The translations under genes and the position numbers were made by a program. DNA of 31,361 nt from a virus: positions 10,892 through 42,252 of the IMG/VR virus record IMGVR_UViG_3300000115_000054; one strand, 5' to 3'. Every line of letters begins with the position of its first letter. Position 1 is the stretch's first letter. Positions 9,527 to 17,890 of the stretch are shown here, piece by piece. Below the pieces are notes generated by a model. That model was not told the origin of the DNA. It worked only from the letters and a program-made list of their open reading frames with translations, and ran no database searches.

Positions 9527-10263
9527 CCGAATGACCTTACGACTACTTTCCCATTTGCACCAGTGGCACCAAAATTATGATATGAGATTACTTCGATTCC
9601 TCTAGCACCACCACCACCACCACCGGGGACCACTCCATCTTCTGCCTGTTCACCGGCAACACCACCGAGTCCACCTCGGCCACCACTTGCACCTGTACCA
9701 CCAGCACCACCGTTACCACCAGCACCGCCGCCAGCAATACTTGATCCGCCGGTAATCATGGTATCTCCACCGTTTGCAGTCGCACCCGAAAATGTCGCAG
9801 AAAACAAACTCGCAGTTGCTCCATCACCACCACCAGACTCTACTCCATCGAAAGTGGTTATGGTGCTAACTCCTCTAGTATGGGTAATCAATTTCGTGCT
9901 TTCGCCATGTCCTCCGTGGCACGCATCAGGATAATCTCCATCAGTACTCGCTCTTGGTTCGCCTGCGTCACCACCTTCACCCACATAGAAATTTAAAACA
10001 TCACTTGCTTGCATATCACTGACTTGATATCTTTTTGATAGATATGCGCCACCTGCTCCACCACCCTGTCCATAATAAGTAATAGACCTACCACTGCCCA
10101 CCTTAATTCGACCGCCCCCACCACCACCAGAACCGTGCATCTCAATCTCAACATAGACTGTTCCTGCTGGAATAGTAGCACTCTGAGAACCAGTGCTTGT
10201 GATTGTCGTGGTTCCTAGAAGTTGATATTGTCTTGTGGATGCTGCTCTGGCTGCTCCTATCAT
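9523..10263 (-). CDS. Glycine-rich tail fibre adhesin-like protein (246 aa)
   Basis: A short N-terminal part is followed by a beta-rich region. Glycine tracts then punctuate the protein: GSGGGGGGRI near residue 50, YGQGGGAGG near 70, and a long Gly-Ala-Asn-Thr stretch at about 178-230 containing GAGGNGGAGGTGASGG. Distal adhesins of T-even phages (gp38 of the S16/T2 type) use polyglycine type II helices of this composition to present receptor-binding loops. The protein closes with a beta-like tail, ATGANGKVVVRS. The ATG overlaps the stop of the preceding fibre gene (ATGA), so the two are probably co-translated, as expected for a fibre and its tip. Assignment as an adhesin rests on composition and position, not on residue-level homology. 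Confidence 0.7.
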   Translation of the reverse strand: MIGAARAASTRQYQLLGTTTITSTGSQSATIPAGTVYVEIEMHGSGGGGGGRIKVGSGRSITYYGQGGGAGGAYLSKRYQVSDMQASDVLNFYVGEGGDAGEPRASTDGDYPDACHGGHGESTKLITHTRGVSTITTFDGVESGGGDGATASLFSATFSGATANGGDTMITGGSSIAGGGAGGNGGAGGTGASGGRGGLGGVAGEQAEDGVVPGGGGGGARGIEVISYHNFGATGANGKVVVRSFG

Positions 10264-12434
10264 TGGAAATTAATTCCCCCGACAAATCCGTAAACATTAA
10301 CACCGGCGTCGGTGGTCAAGAATGAAATTATGTCTGTACCAGAAGCAGTGAGTGCTGGTGCAACATTACCGGGCCACTTAATCAATTGTGGTGATGCAAC
10401 CCAAGTTACCGTGTGCGCCCCGCCGTTTGTGATTATAAGAGTGCATGTCCCTGATTTTCCAGAAGGTGGCGAGTTTGCAAAACTTATGGTACAATCGCCC
10501 GTGATGGTTACTGTTTGCACATTTCCATCCTCAAAATCAACCGAGAAACTGGTACTTTTCGAACCAATCGCGTTTACTTTTTCCGAGAAGTCTTTTAGTA
10601 CTGGTCTGACGACATCGGTATCAGCAAAATTAGTTCCGCTGCTGTTTATTGTCTGGTAGTTTGTTCCACCCGCCCTGACAGTGATTGCGGATGAATTGTC
10701 ATCGACTGTTAATATCGTGTCGTTTGATCCGGCTTCGGGATCGCCTATTTTTACAACGTGATTGGCACCAAGTTGTATACCAACTTCGGAATCAGATGGA
10801 TGTTGGAATCCAAACCCCTTTGCCAAAATCATACCAGTCGAAACACCTTGACTTCCATCTGTAACCAGCATCGAGTTCGATGGTCCAGCGACATCAAATC
10901 CAAGTGTGTCTCCGTCAAGTGTCAATCCAGCAGTAACACCACCGAGAGATCCATCTGCACCACTAATCTGTACAAATGCGTCTCCATTGTAAAAGAACAG
11001 ATCACTTGTATCTGACTCCAACCAGAAGTCACCTGTTTCTGCACCAGATGGCGCATCTGACTGTGCGGTATAACCAGCCACTCTTGCTTCTTCGTAAGCA
11101 AAGGCAACATCAACAAAGAATTCAGTTCCCGTGCTAATACCATCTGAATTTGCATCTATTACAAAAGAATCAACATCAAGACTATAGTATGTGCCATTAT
11201 ATGACCCAGTTCCTGCTGTCTTAAATGTCATGTTTCCTGTAGTAAAACCCGCTCCGCGAGGAACTCCCGGTTTGAACGGAAGTATGTCTATGTTTGCCTT
11301 TTTCGTTAGCAGTGAACTGAGGTCTAAGTTTCTGCTTCGTTGGTCGATGTTATCCAAATCACTTTTATGGAAAAGGATTTTTGTTGTGTTTGCAAGTATA
11401 CCGTTGAGTGCAGTAATCGCAAAGTCACCCGGATTTGCTGGAACTCCGTTTCCTGCTGTCCATCCATAAGAAGGATTGTATCCTCCGTAGGTTCTTTTTA
11501 CGCCTGTACCTGAACCTTCTGCCCCAACAATTCCCTTTGTCCCTTGTGCTGTGACGCTTATTTCAATTAAGTCACCGGCATTCGCAATTACGTTCACGAA
11601 GTTTGATTGGTCGCCGGGATTGTAGTCACAGAAATATCTGGTTCCCTCGTCACAGAAAGGAACTTGATTGCAAGCACCAGCAACATTACCACCACCACTG
11701 TAAACTGCGGTCGCCCCGGTGTCCACTCGTTTAAATGTGAAAGTATAAAGTACCGAACCACCAGTATTCGCATTGATTTCATTGAAGAAATTAGTAGCAT
11801 CAGATCCGTCTGAAAAAGAATCATCAACTTCAAGAATAAATCCTGCATTTTCGAATTCTAATATTTTAAATGATCCAGCCGATGGTGCTGATCCCGCTCC
11901 ACCAACAGTGCTTGAAGGTTCTCCTGCTTCATATGTAAAATTACCAACAGTGACGACAGTATCATCTAAGGTAAATGTCATCGAGTCGGTGTTGCTTGCG
12001 TCCCTTGTCAACCCGAGAGGTCCGTCTGACCCAACCAAAATACTAATCTTACCATCGGCAGTAGGTACAACCTGACCACCACCAGCGGTGACGCCAGAGA
12101 TAGCATCACCAGTCGTCAGAACTGTGTCGTCTATTGTAAAGGTCATCGAGTCGGTGTTGCTTGCGTCCCTTGTCAAACCAAGGGGTCCGCTACCATTCAC
12201 CAGAATACTAATCAAACCATCATCAGTAGGTACAACCTGACCACCACCGGCGGTTACACCGGAGATAGCAGGAAATTTTGCTGAGACAATTGCGTGGGGA
12301 TTGGTATCACTTGTTCCGACGAACATGATACCATCATTTGCATTGAACGCGATCTCCCCAGCAGAGAGACCCGATGCACAGGTCGCTCCAGCTGAGGATG
12401 ATCTTCTTACTGTTAATTTATTGTTTCTAGCCAC
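10260..12434 (-). CDS. Long tail fibre-like structural protein (724 aa)
   Basis: The N-terminus (RNNKLTVRRSS...GLSAGEIAFN) is paralogous to that of the next gene upstream (RNNKIIIRKS...GLSAGEFAFS), so both probably use the same attachment domain. Residues about 56-165 contain two nearly identical 55-residue units beginning AISGVTAGGGQVVPT. The middle is rich in Gly, Ser, Thr and Asp, typical of fibres. The C-terminal part, from about residue 610 (FSVDFEDGNVQTVTITGD...), resembles a beta-sandwich found at the ends of phage fibre proteins. The start is a GTG at 12434: an in-frame TAA lies five codons upstream and no ATG fits. The weak ribosome site is GGAATTGTGAT. The stop overlaps the start of the adhesin gene. 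The likely role is receptor contact from the baseplate; precise fibre type is unknown. Confidence 0.82.
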   Translation of the reverse strand: MARNNKLTVRRSSSAGATCASGLSAGEIAFNANDGIMFVGTSDTNPHAIVSAKFPAISGVTAGGGQVVPTDDGLISILVNGSGPLGLTRDASNTDSMTFTIDDTVLTTGDAISGVTAGGGQVVPTADGKISILVGSDGPLGLTRDASNTDSMTFTLDDTVVTVGNFTYEAGEPSSTVGGAGSAPSAGSFKILEFENAGFILEVDDSFSDGSDATNFFNEINANTGGSVLYTFTFKRVDTGATAVYSGGGNVAGACNQVPFCDEGTRYFCDYNPGDQSNFVNVIANAGDLIEISVTAQGTKGIVGAEGSGTGVKRTYGGYNPSYGWTAGNGVPANPGDFAITALNGILANTTKILFHKSDLDNIDQRSRNLDLSSLLTKKANIDILPFKPGVPRGAGFTTGNMTFKTAGTGSYNGTYYSLDVDSFVIDANSDGISTGTEFFVDVAFAYEEARVAGYTAQSDAPSGAETGDFWLESDTSDLFFYNGDAFVQISGADGSLGGVTAGLTLDGDTLGFDVAGPSNSMLVTDGSQGVSTGMILAKGFGFQHPSDSEVGIQLGANHVVKIGDPEAGSNDTILTVDDNSSAITVRAGGTNYQTINSSGTNFADTDVVRPVLKDFSEKVNAIGSKSTSFSVDFEDGNVQTVTITGDCTISFANSPPSGKSGTCTLIITNGGAHTVTWVASPQLIKWPGNVAPALTASGTDIISFLTTDAGVNVYGFVGGINFQ
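11940..12269 (-). repeat. Tandem 165-bp repeat (2 units) inside the fibre gene
   Basis: Two directly adjacent in-frame units, 12105-12269 and 11940-12104, each encode 55 residues starting AISGVTAGGGQVVPT. They share long identical nucleotide stretches, such as the segment around 11979-12011 and 12144-12176. This indicates recent duplication in a fibre shaft. Confidence 0.9.
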
Positions 12435-12458
12435 ATCACAATTCCATTATATAAAGAA

Positions 12459-13676
12459 TCAGAATCCGCCGCCGTCAATTACAGATCCATTCAATTTCGC
12501 TCTAAACTCAGCCATGTTACCAGCGTGTTCCGTGGTAACAATTGCATCAGTTCCATTAAAAGAATCACTTTCAAACAAGTAGTATCTACTTGTAGATGCG
12601 TCATAGGCAAGACCTGTGTGAAGTGAACCACCAATTTGCTGGAAGAATCCATAGTCATTGTCGCCATTCGAACCGTCGTTTGCCAGTTCAAGGAATACAT
12701 CTTCAATTTCTAAGTTTGTAGTAGAAATTGTAGTCAAAGTGCCATTAACTGTCAGGTCTCCACCGATAGTGACACCTGCACTTACGTTTAAGTCTGTTAC
12801 AGTAGCAAGTGTGGTATCAATGTTTGGGGCCGTGATACCTTTAGTAAGATTTACTGTGGCAGGTAAACTCCAATTTAATTTAATTCCACCAGCAGATTGG
12901 GTGCTAGTAATTTTGACTTGGTTGGATGTCCCTTCAAAAGTAAGTCCCGAACCAAGAGTCAATCCAGTATTTATTTTTGCTGATGCGACTCCGCCATGAT
13001 TCTGTGAGTTAACCTCAATTGGGATTTGAGGGTTTGCTAGTTTAGCATTCGCAACACCCTCGTTTTTGATACTCACCATACCATTGTCACCAAGACTAAA
13101 GTTATTCACATTATAACTGGCAACACCCTGAATGTCGGCACTGTGTGAGGCAGTCAACCCCGTGAGTGTAATATGAGGAGCAATACCTGCTGCACCGGGC
13201 GCGGTTGTAATACCAATAGACTTTCCTGAGATGAGAGAAATTGCACCAGTGATACCCGTGACACTCGATACCCCACCTTCTGCACCAGCGACTGCGGCTG
13301 TGACATAGGCAGTGGTTGCAATTTCTAAGTTGTTCGTCGCCGCGGCCGGTGATTTCTGTAACTGCATACCAGCAGCCATAGTGATACCAAGAGTACCACC
13401 AGATGGTTCTACACCTGCTTTGCCCGTCTCTGCTATTGCGGTTACTGAAATAGCGTTATCTAGGATATCATATCCGGGAAATACATTAGCAAATGTGGAG
13501 TTCAATCTAGGTCCACCTGCATCTACTACGCCATTTCCACCACTGCTACCAAGGTACAGCGCACCGATTGGATATGAAAAGGCAAATTCACCGGCAGATA
13601 AACCACCTGTCGGAAAAGTGGCATCTCTAGATTTTCTGATTATAATTTTATTGTTTCGTGTTGATGCGTCAGGCAT
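12459..13676 (-). CDS. Tail fibre-like structural protein (405 aa)
   Basis: The protein has the N-terminal motif RNNKIIIRKS...GLSAGEFAFS shared with the 724-aa fibre protein. A Gly/Ala/Ser/Thr-rich shaft follows, and then a segment typical of marine phage fibres (TIGGDLTVNGTLTTISTTNLEIED, read here as two short motifs around residues 300-325). It ends with YGFFQQIGGSLHTGL and a C-terminal IDGGGF tail identical to that of the 188-aa protein upstream. The ATG at 13676 is chosen because GGAGGATTCTAAT provides a good ribosome site; an in-frame TTG at 13697 lies inside the upstream gene and is unlikely. One base separates this start from the preceding stop. I infer a trimeric fibre attached to the baseplate. 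Confidence 0.8.
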   Translation of the reverse strand: MPDASTRNNKIIIRKSRDATFPTGGLSAGEFAFSYPIGALYLGSSGGNGVVDAGGPRLNSTFANVFPGYDILDNAISVTAIAETGKAGVEPSGGTLGITMAAGMQLQKSPAAATNNLEIATTAYVTAAVAGAEGGVSSVTGITGAISLISGKSIGITTAPGAAGIAPHITLTGLTASHSADIQGVASYNVNNFSLGDNGMVSIKNEGVANAKLANPQIPIEVNSQNHGGVASAKINTGLTLGSGLTFEGTSNQVKITSTQSAGGIKLNWSLPATVNLTKGITAPNIDTTLATVTDLNVSAGVTIGGDLTVNGTLTTISTTNLEIEDVFLELANDGSNGDNDYGFFQQIGGSLHTGLAYDASTSRYYLFESDSFNGTDAIVTTEHAGNMAEFRAKLNGSVIDGGGF

Positions 13677-13677
13677 A

Positions 13678-14244
13678 TTAGAATCCTCCTCCGTCAATCA
13701 GTCCTGATACAATGTCATTTGTATTCATGTCGAGACTGACTCCCATCCTGTTTCTAAAGTTTTCTGTGGATGTTCTCATTAAAGTATTTTCCGTCATAAA
13801 AGAGTTTGTAACCAAAGTTTGGTCCGTTTCGCTTAAAGTCGAAGCGGTCTTGCCTCGAATATGTATGGTTCTTGCAGTGTTATTTATAATCACTTCAATT
13901 GTAGAATCTCCACTGAACCCCAAAACTTCTTGTGGTTGCAGTGTGAATCCCGTACCGGAGTCTCCTGTTATTCCAAATTCAGCACTAGCACCGGATACAG
14001 TGAACTCTTGCCAGTTTCCGTTTGCAGTTCCACCCTTTAATTGGTAGTGCTTCTGATCGGCAATCGAGAACACCATCATTCCCTGTTCTCTTCGTAGATC
14101 AGAAATGGCATTTCTGGCTGTTGTGTCTTCTACTGTGCGGAGACTACCTAATCCGAACTTCGGATTGGTTACAGGATATGCGTCCCCCGAATCAGTCGGG
14201 GATACAAAACCACCAAATGGAACTCCTCCTGTAATAGTTGCCAT
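13678..14244 (-). CDS. Small fibre/appendage structural protein (188 aa)
   Basis: The central part, TARNAISDLRREQGMMVF followed by DQKHYQLKGG and NWQEF, is a small beta module that recurs in phage fibre and appendage proteins. It is followed by a Thr/Ser-rich beta-like region and a helical end, MTENTLMRTSTENFRNRM. The C-terminus is IDGGGF. The codons for DGGGF (GACGGAGGAGGATTC) contain the Shine-Dalgarno sequence of the following fibre gene, so this ending serves both genes. The ATG at 14244 shares one base with the stop of the collagen-like gene (TAATG). The function is probably structural; no enzymatic motif is visible. Confidence 0.75.
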   Translation of the reverse strand: MATITGGVPFGGFVSPTDSGDAYPVTNPKFGLGSLRTVEDTTARNAISDLRREQGMMVFSIADQKHYQLKGGTANGNWQEFTVSGASAEFGITGDSGTGFTLQPQEVLGFSGDSTIEVIINNTARTIHIRGKTASTLSETDQTLVTNSFMTENTLMRTSTENFRNRMGVSLDMNTNDIVSGLIDGGGF

Positions 14245-15491
14245 TATGTGTTAACCTTTACCGTGACTTCACCACCGAAACTGTTTTGAGATTCGTAAAT
14301 ATCGTAATCTACATCTACACCATGTAAATTTCTATGTGTGTAGTCTGAAACAGCTTTATTGAATGGGAAAGTTAAGTTTGTTGATGTATCAGTAAATGTC
14401 AACGACCCGGAGTATTCACTTGAGGGTATTACAAAATACCCCTTGTTTGCAGGAGAAGTCGCAGCAAAGGTAACTGAAAAATTATTGGGTGAAGTTCTGG
14501 ATAGTGTTTCGGTGAACCCCTGAGAAGTCATCCCAGTTCCGTTGAACCCAGATCCAGTTTTACCGCTTAAGTATCTAAGTCTCCAGTTCATTGTGTCTGT
14601 TTTTGTTGCGTTACTTCCTTCTGACTGACCACCCGAGAGCGTGAATGTCAAAGTTTTTTCTGTAGTAAACATGTAAGGACCGTGACTGATACTTTTTGGT
14701 GTATCATCAAAATCCATGCTACTTGCAATCGTTCCCACGCTTTGATTTCCAGATATCGAAAGGGAACCAGTAGTCCAGTTTGCATTTGGTCCTGAAGTTG
14801 TCCACGTTGCATTGACTGTCTGATCGCCCGCAGTCTGTCCTATCTCATAGGGACCTGAAGACAGACCAATGTCGAAAGCAGAAAAAGAAACACTCTGATA
14901 TGGATACAATAAAGTTTGCAGAATCGTTTCTAACCCAGTTCCATTTGCAAACGATATACCTGCTGCAATTCCACCTACTGCTTCGGGGAAAGCTTCTCCT
15001 CCGCGAGTCCACCCAGTTTCTCCTATTTCAAATGTCGGGCCGGATGAAACCGAAGTTGTAACTAGAACAGTCATCCCAGTTCCGCCTTTGATTGAGAGAG
15101 TATTTCCTCCCGATACAATGGTAGTTCCATCACTAAACGCACCAACAGTACCAGATTGTCCGTCTTGTCCGTCTTGTCCGTCTTGTCCATCACTACCGGG
15201 TAGTCCGTCTGCACCGCGCTCGCCTGCTGGACCTTGTTCTCCCTGCTCACCGTTCTCGCCGCGTTCGCCTGCTGGACCTTGTTCTCCTGCTGGTCCTGCT
15301 GGTCCTGATGGTCCTTGTGGGCCAGGGAATCCCTGTGGTCCTTGTGTCGGATCATCTAGACTTGACAGTCCATCTGGATTAATATACTTTGATACCTGTG
15401 ACAATGAGAGACCATCGACCAGATCGGATTGCTGGCCGGTGAATTCATCATTGGGTAACGGGGGTGCTGTATATCTTTTTGGGTCTGCCAT
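14244..15491 (-). CDS. Collagen-like tail fibre protein (415 aa)
   Basis: After about 50 N-terminal residues comes an uninterrupted Gly-X-Y tract at residues 51-114 ([27 protein letters not shown] and similar), rich in Pro, Glu, Gln and Asp. It should form a trimeric collagen triple helix, a known spacer in phage fibres. The remaining 300 residues are beta-rich. They include a segment [22 protein letters not shown] and a repeated S-x-S-F/T-F sandwich-like C-terminal domain ending [10 protein letters not shown]. The ATG at 15491 overlaps the spike gene stop by one base (TAATG). Its place next to the spike gene suggests a central or short fibre. There is no signal peptide. Confidence 0.82.
   Translation of the reverse strand: MADPKRYTAPPLPNDEFTGQQSDLVDGLSLSQVSKYINPDGLSSLDDPTQGPQGFPGPQGPSGPAGPAGEQGPAGERGENGEQGEQGPAGERGADGLPGSDGQDGQDGQDGQSGTVGAFSDGTTIVSGGNTLSIKGGTGMTVLVTTSVSSGPTFEIGETGWTRGGEAFPEAVGGIAAGISFANGTGLETILQTLLYPYQSVSFSAFDIGLSSGPYEIGQTAGDQTVNATWTTSGPNANWTTGSLSISGNQSVGTIASSMDFDDTPKSISHGPYMFTTEKTLTFTLSGGQSEGSNATKTDTMNWRLRYLSGKTGSGFNGTGMTSQGFTETLSRTSPNNFSVTFAATSPANKGYFVIPSSEYSGSLTFTDTSTNLTFPFNKAVSDYTHRNLHGVDVDYDIYESQNSFGGEVTVKVNT
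15150..15341 (-). repeat. Collagen-like Gly-X-Y coding repeat
   Basis: Sixty-four residues follow a strict G-X-Y period. The nucleotide repeat is clearest at the 3' end, where the same 9-nt unit encoding DGQ recurs four times (about 15150-15190). Such tracts expand and contract by slippage. Confidence 0.9.
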
Positions 15492-16480
15492 TAGTTGAGA
15501 TCAATACTAGGTGCGTTCATACGAAGTCCACCATTATTTAGATCCAAAGTAGATGCTCCGCCAGAGATGGCGACTGCACCAGCAGTTCCATTGATTTGAT
15601 TTGCTGCGTTAAGAGTAATGATTGGGGCGTCCATTGATATTTGTTCGTTTGCTTTCACGGTAATAGAAGAGTCGCACTGGACATCTATGGTTCCAGTTGA
15701 CTCCACTTTAGTATCCCCTTCTACCTTTATCGAAGCATCTCCCTCGATGGTGACCGCGACGTTACCCTTCACGTTTACATAATCATCACCAAGTATAATT
15801 TGGTATCGGTCTTTAGTCACTTTTTGAACAATGGATCCGTCTGGATGGAGTTCGAAAAATGTTCCTGACTTATGGTATAAGTGTATTCTTTCTTTACCTT
15901 CGGTGTCGTCAAATTCGCAAATGTGACCACTCGTAGTTTGGAAAACTTTATTGAATGGATATTTGGTGGCGTATGGAGTTTCTGGTTCATCCCATGATCC
16001 ACCGCCTGCTTGCGAGACACCTTTGGTTGTGTTATCTTTTTTTGCCTGTACAATCGTCTCTTCTGTTTTCTCTCCTCTTGCCAATCTAGAAACATCTGAT
16101 TCGCCTAGAGTTTCATCCAACGGATATTTTCCGTCTGGGTCTGAGAATCCAGAGTCGGCCGGTAGTTTTTCTTCTGGTATACCAGCAAAAGAACCAAGGA
16201 TCACAGGCATCTGGGCTTCCGTTCCATCACGGAAGAAACCAAACACATGTGATCCTTGGAGAAGTCCAGTCGGTGAAAATCCTATTTGACTTACCGCTGC
16301 ACTAATTGCTGATTGAAGAGGAGTTGCCCAAGGCAAGTCTTCTGTTTTTATTTGTGACTTTTGTGCCGTGTGGAATCCGATACATCGGACGCGACATCTA
16401 CCAAGGCGCAGAGGATCATCAATATCCTCTACAACCCCGTGCCACCAGATAAACCCATCTTCCCCTTCTCTCTTGTGCAT
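15491..16480 (-). CDS. gp5: Baseplate central spike, gp5-like without lysozyme domain (329 aa)
   Basis: The N-terminal 110 residues match the gp5 OB-fold: a [20 protein letters not shown] start, then [18 protein letters not shown] and a [21 protein letters not shown] core. In T4, gp5 is 575 aa with a lysozyme domain; here residues about 115-200 are a linker (with [18 protein letters not shown]) and no lysozyme catalytic region is seen. From about residue 215 to the end, short V-x-V-x-G-x/D units ([22 protein letters not shown]) form the triple-stranded beta-helix that carries the PAAR tip. The ATG at 16480 has AAGGATGATAA as its ribosome site. Neighbours encode the hub (gp27-like) and PAAR tip, consistent with the hub-spike complex that pierces the host envelope. 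Confidence 0.92.
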   Translation of the reverse strand: MHKREGEDGFIWWHGVVEDIDDPLRLGRCRVRCIGFHTAQKSQIKTEDLPWATPLQSAISAAVSQIGFSPTGLLQGSHVFGFFRDGTEAQMPVILGSFAGIPEEKLPADSGFSDPDGKYPLDETLGESDVSRLARGEKTEETIVQAKKDNTTKGVSQAGGGSWDEPETPYATKYPFNKVFQTTSGHICEFDDTEGKERIHLYHKSGTFFELHPDGSIVQKVTKDRYQIILGDDYVNVKGNVAVTIEGDASIKVEGDTKVESTGTIDVQCDSSITVKANEQISMDAPIITLNAANQINGTAGAVAISGGASTLDLNNGGLRMNAPSIDLN

Positions 16481-16483
16481 TTA

Positions 16484-16609
16484 TCATCCTTTTGGATCAT
16501 GCCAGTTGCGTGATGCCCACTTTTCCGCCCAGAGTTTCCATTCTCTCAGGGCCTCCTCGTCATAGTAGAAATCCGCTTTGGTGATTCTGTCTTGCCATTT
16601 TGCATCCAT
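16484..16609 (-). CDS. Small conserved-looking protein between hub and spike genes (41 aa)
   Basis: A 41-residue frame fills the gap between the hub and spike genes exactly. It starts at an ATG preceded by GGAGAAAAAAC, a strong ribosome site, and ends four bases before the spike start. The protein is rich in Trp (five), charged and probably helical: MDAKWQDRIT, then FYYDEEALREWKLWAEKWA, ending WHDPKG. There is no membrane segment. I do not recognise a family; position suggests a small tail assembly or baseplate protein. Confidence 0.7.
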   Translation of the reverse strand: MDAKWQDRITKADFYYDEEALREWKLWAEKWASRNWHDPKG

Positions 16610-16621
16610 GTTTTTTCTCCA

Positions 16622-17890
16622 TCATGTAGCACTAATCAAAGATTCTATTACGCTGTCTTTGATTAATTCGATATAACAAGTGTAGTCATTCTTGAGCAAC
16701 ACATGCTCAACCTTTGATAATATGTATTTCCCACTTGCAACCGGATCCGACGCAGATTCGGTTTCACTTTCAACTTGTATTTTGGGAACATCAAAGTATA
16801 CGACTTGACCCACACTCAAATCACTGTTCCCCGGAACGACCAGAGTTACCGTCAGTGATTTGCTTCTAAGTATATCAATGTTTCGATTTAAAAACAAGTC
16901 AAAAATTTTACGATTGTCTTGAATGTTATTCTGTGTAAATGCTTGATGATTTACCACGCTGTGTGAGAGAATACCCTTTCTGAAATACTTGATCTCTTCT
17001 GGTGAAAGTGTTTCTGCGTTGAGTCGATTTGACTCTACATCAAGGTCTTCGACACTTACTATCTTACTCTCTATTTGCTTGCTAGTCAAATCGTATTTGG
17101 TAATCGCACCACTATACATCGAACCATTCATCTCAAGAATTCTGTTGAACGTCCTCGGGAACTCCATGAGTTCACCTGAGTTAAATCTTCGTTCATCCAC
17201 ACCGGCCATGCTAGTGTTTTTAGGATAATAGTTCAGTTCTGTGATCGGCGGTTGGTTTTTGATTTCGTGTAGACTTTTAAAATTCAATCCGTCAGAGGTT
17301 TCGTAAAACATAAACGAAGAGTCGGTAAATTCTTTGCGTGATGCAGATGCTTTCCTCTTCAAGAAATTTATTGTCTCGTATGGACTGGTGAACGGCATCA
17401 CAAATTTGAACTTACCGTCTGTCTGTGATATTTCAACAGATCGAGGATCATCAATATTTTCCTGAATCACCTGATCGACAATATCCGAGACCCGCCCCTC
17501 GAATGCTTTTGATATTTTCTTGTTTATACCATCAAGATACGAATTAGACACAAACGTCAACTCATACCCCTGAGTCTTCGAGTTTTCGCCCACTTCCTTT
17601 TCTCGGTAATTCACACATGCCATGTTCAGTGTGATTTCACGGTCGGCAAATTTTGGTGTTTTGAAACTAATCAAGAGTTGCTCGTTGCCGATGATTGGAA
17701 ATACACCCGGTAGGTTGTTTACATCGGTAATCACCATTGTTGCGGTGAGAAAGTTTCTGAACAAGTCTTCACTTAAAGAAAATTGAACGAAGTAGTCGTT
17801 GAGTGGCACAACACCACCAGCCGAGTTGACCAACTGCATCACACCTAACTTATAATCACCGATGTCGGTATATGTCTCTGTTTCAGGCAT
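16622..17890 (-). CDS. gp27: Baseplate hub protein, gp27-like (422 aa)
   Basis: Length (T4 gp27 is 391 aa), beta-rich character and position fit the hub that connects the tail tube to the gp5 spike. The N-terminal domain has a tube-like segment, VPLNDYFVQFSLSEDLFRNF...ATMVITDVNN, which in hub proteins packs against the tube. The middle has helices (EGRVSDIVDQVIQENI) followed by a second beta domain with FVMPFTSPYETINFLKRKA. The C-terminal part has a VTLVVPGNSDLSVGQVVYFDVP segment, a common pattern of gpD/gp27-type hubs. The start overlaps the gp53 gene end by 8 nt. Identification is by pattern and by the adjacent gp53 and gp5 genes; the sequence is clearly diverged from T4. Confidence 0.8.
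   Translation of the reverse strand: MPETETYTDIGDYKLGVMQLVNSAGGVVPLNDYFVQFSLSEDLFRNFLTATMVITDVNNLPGVFPIIGNEQLLISFKTPKFADREITLNMACVNYREKEVGENSKTQGYELTFVSNSYLDGINKKISKAFEGRVSDIVDQVIQENIDDPRSVEISQTDGKFKFVMPFTSPYETINFLKRKASASRKEFTDSSFMFYETSDGLNFKSLHEIKNQPPITELNYYPKNTSMAGVDERRFNSGELMEFPRTFNRILEMNGSMYSGAITKYDLTSKQIESKIVSVEDLDVESNRLNAETLSPEEIKYFRKGILSHSVVNHQAFTQNNIQDNRKIFDLFLNRNIDILRSKSLTVTLVVPGNSDLSVGQVVYFDVPKIQVESETESASDPVASGKYILSKVEHVLLKNDYTCYIELIKDSVIESLISAT

Noticed and set aside
15150-15341. Short regular repeats that could suggest a CRISPR array
   Set aside because: They are in-frame Gly-X-Y codons of a collagen-like protein, with no spacers.
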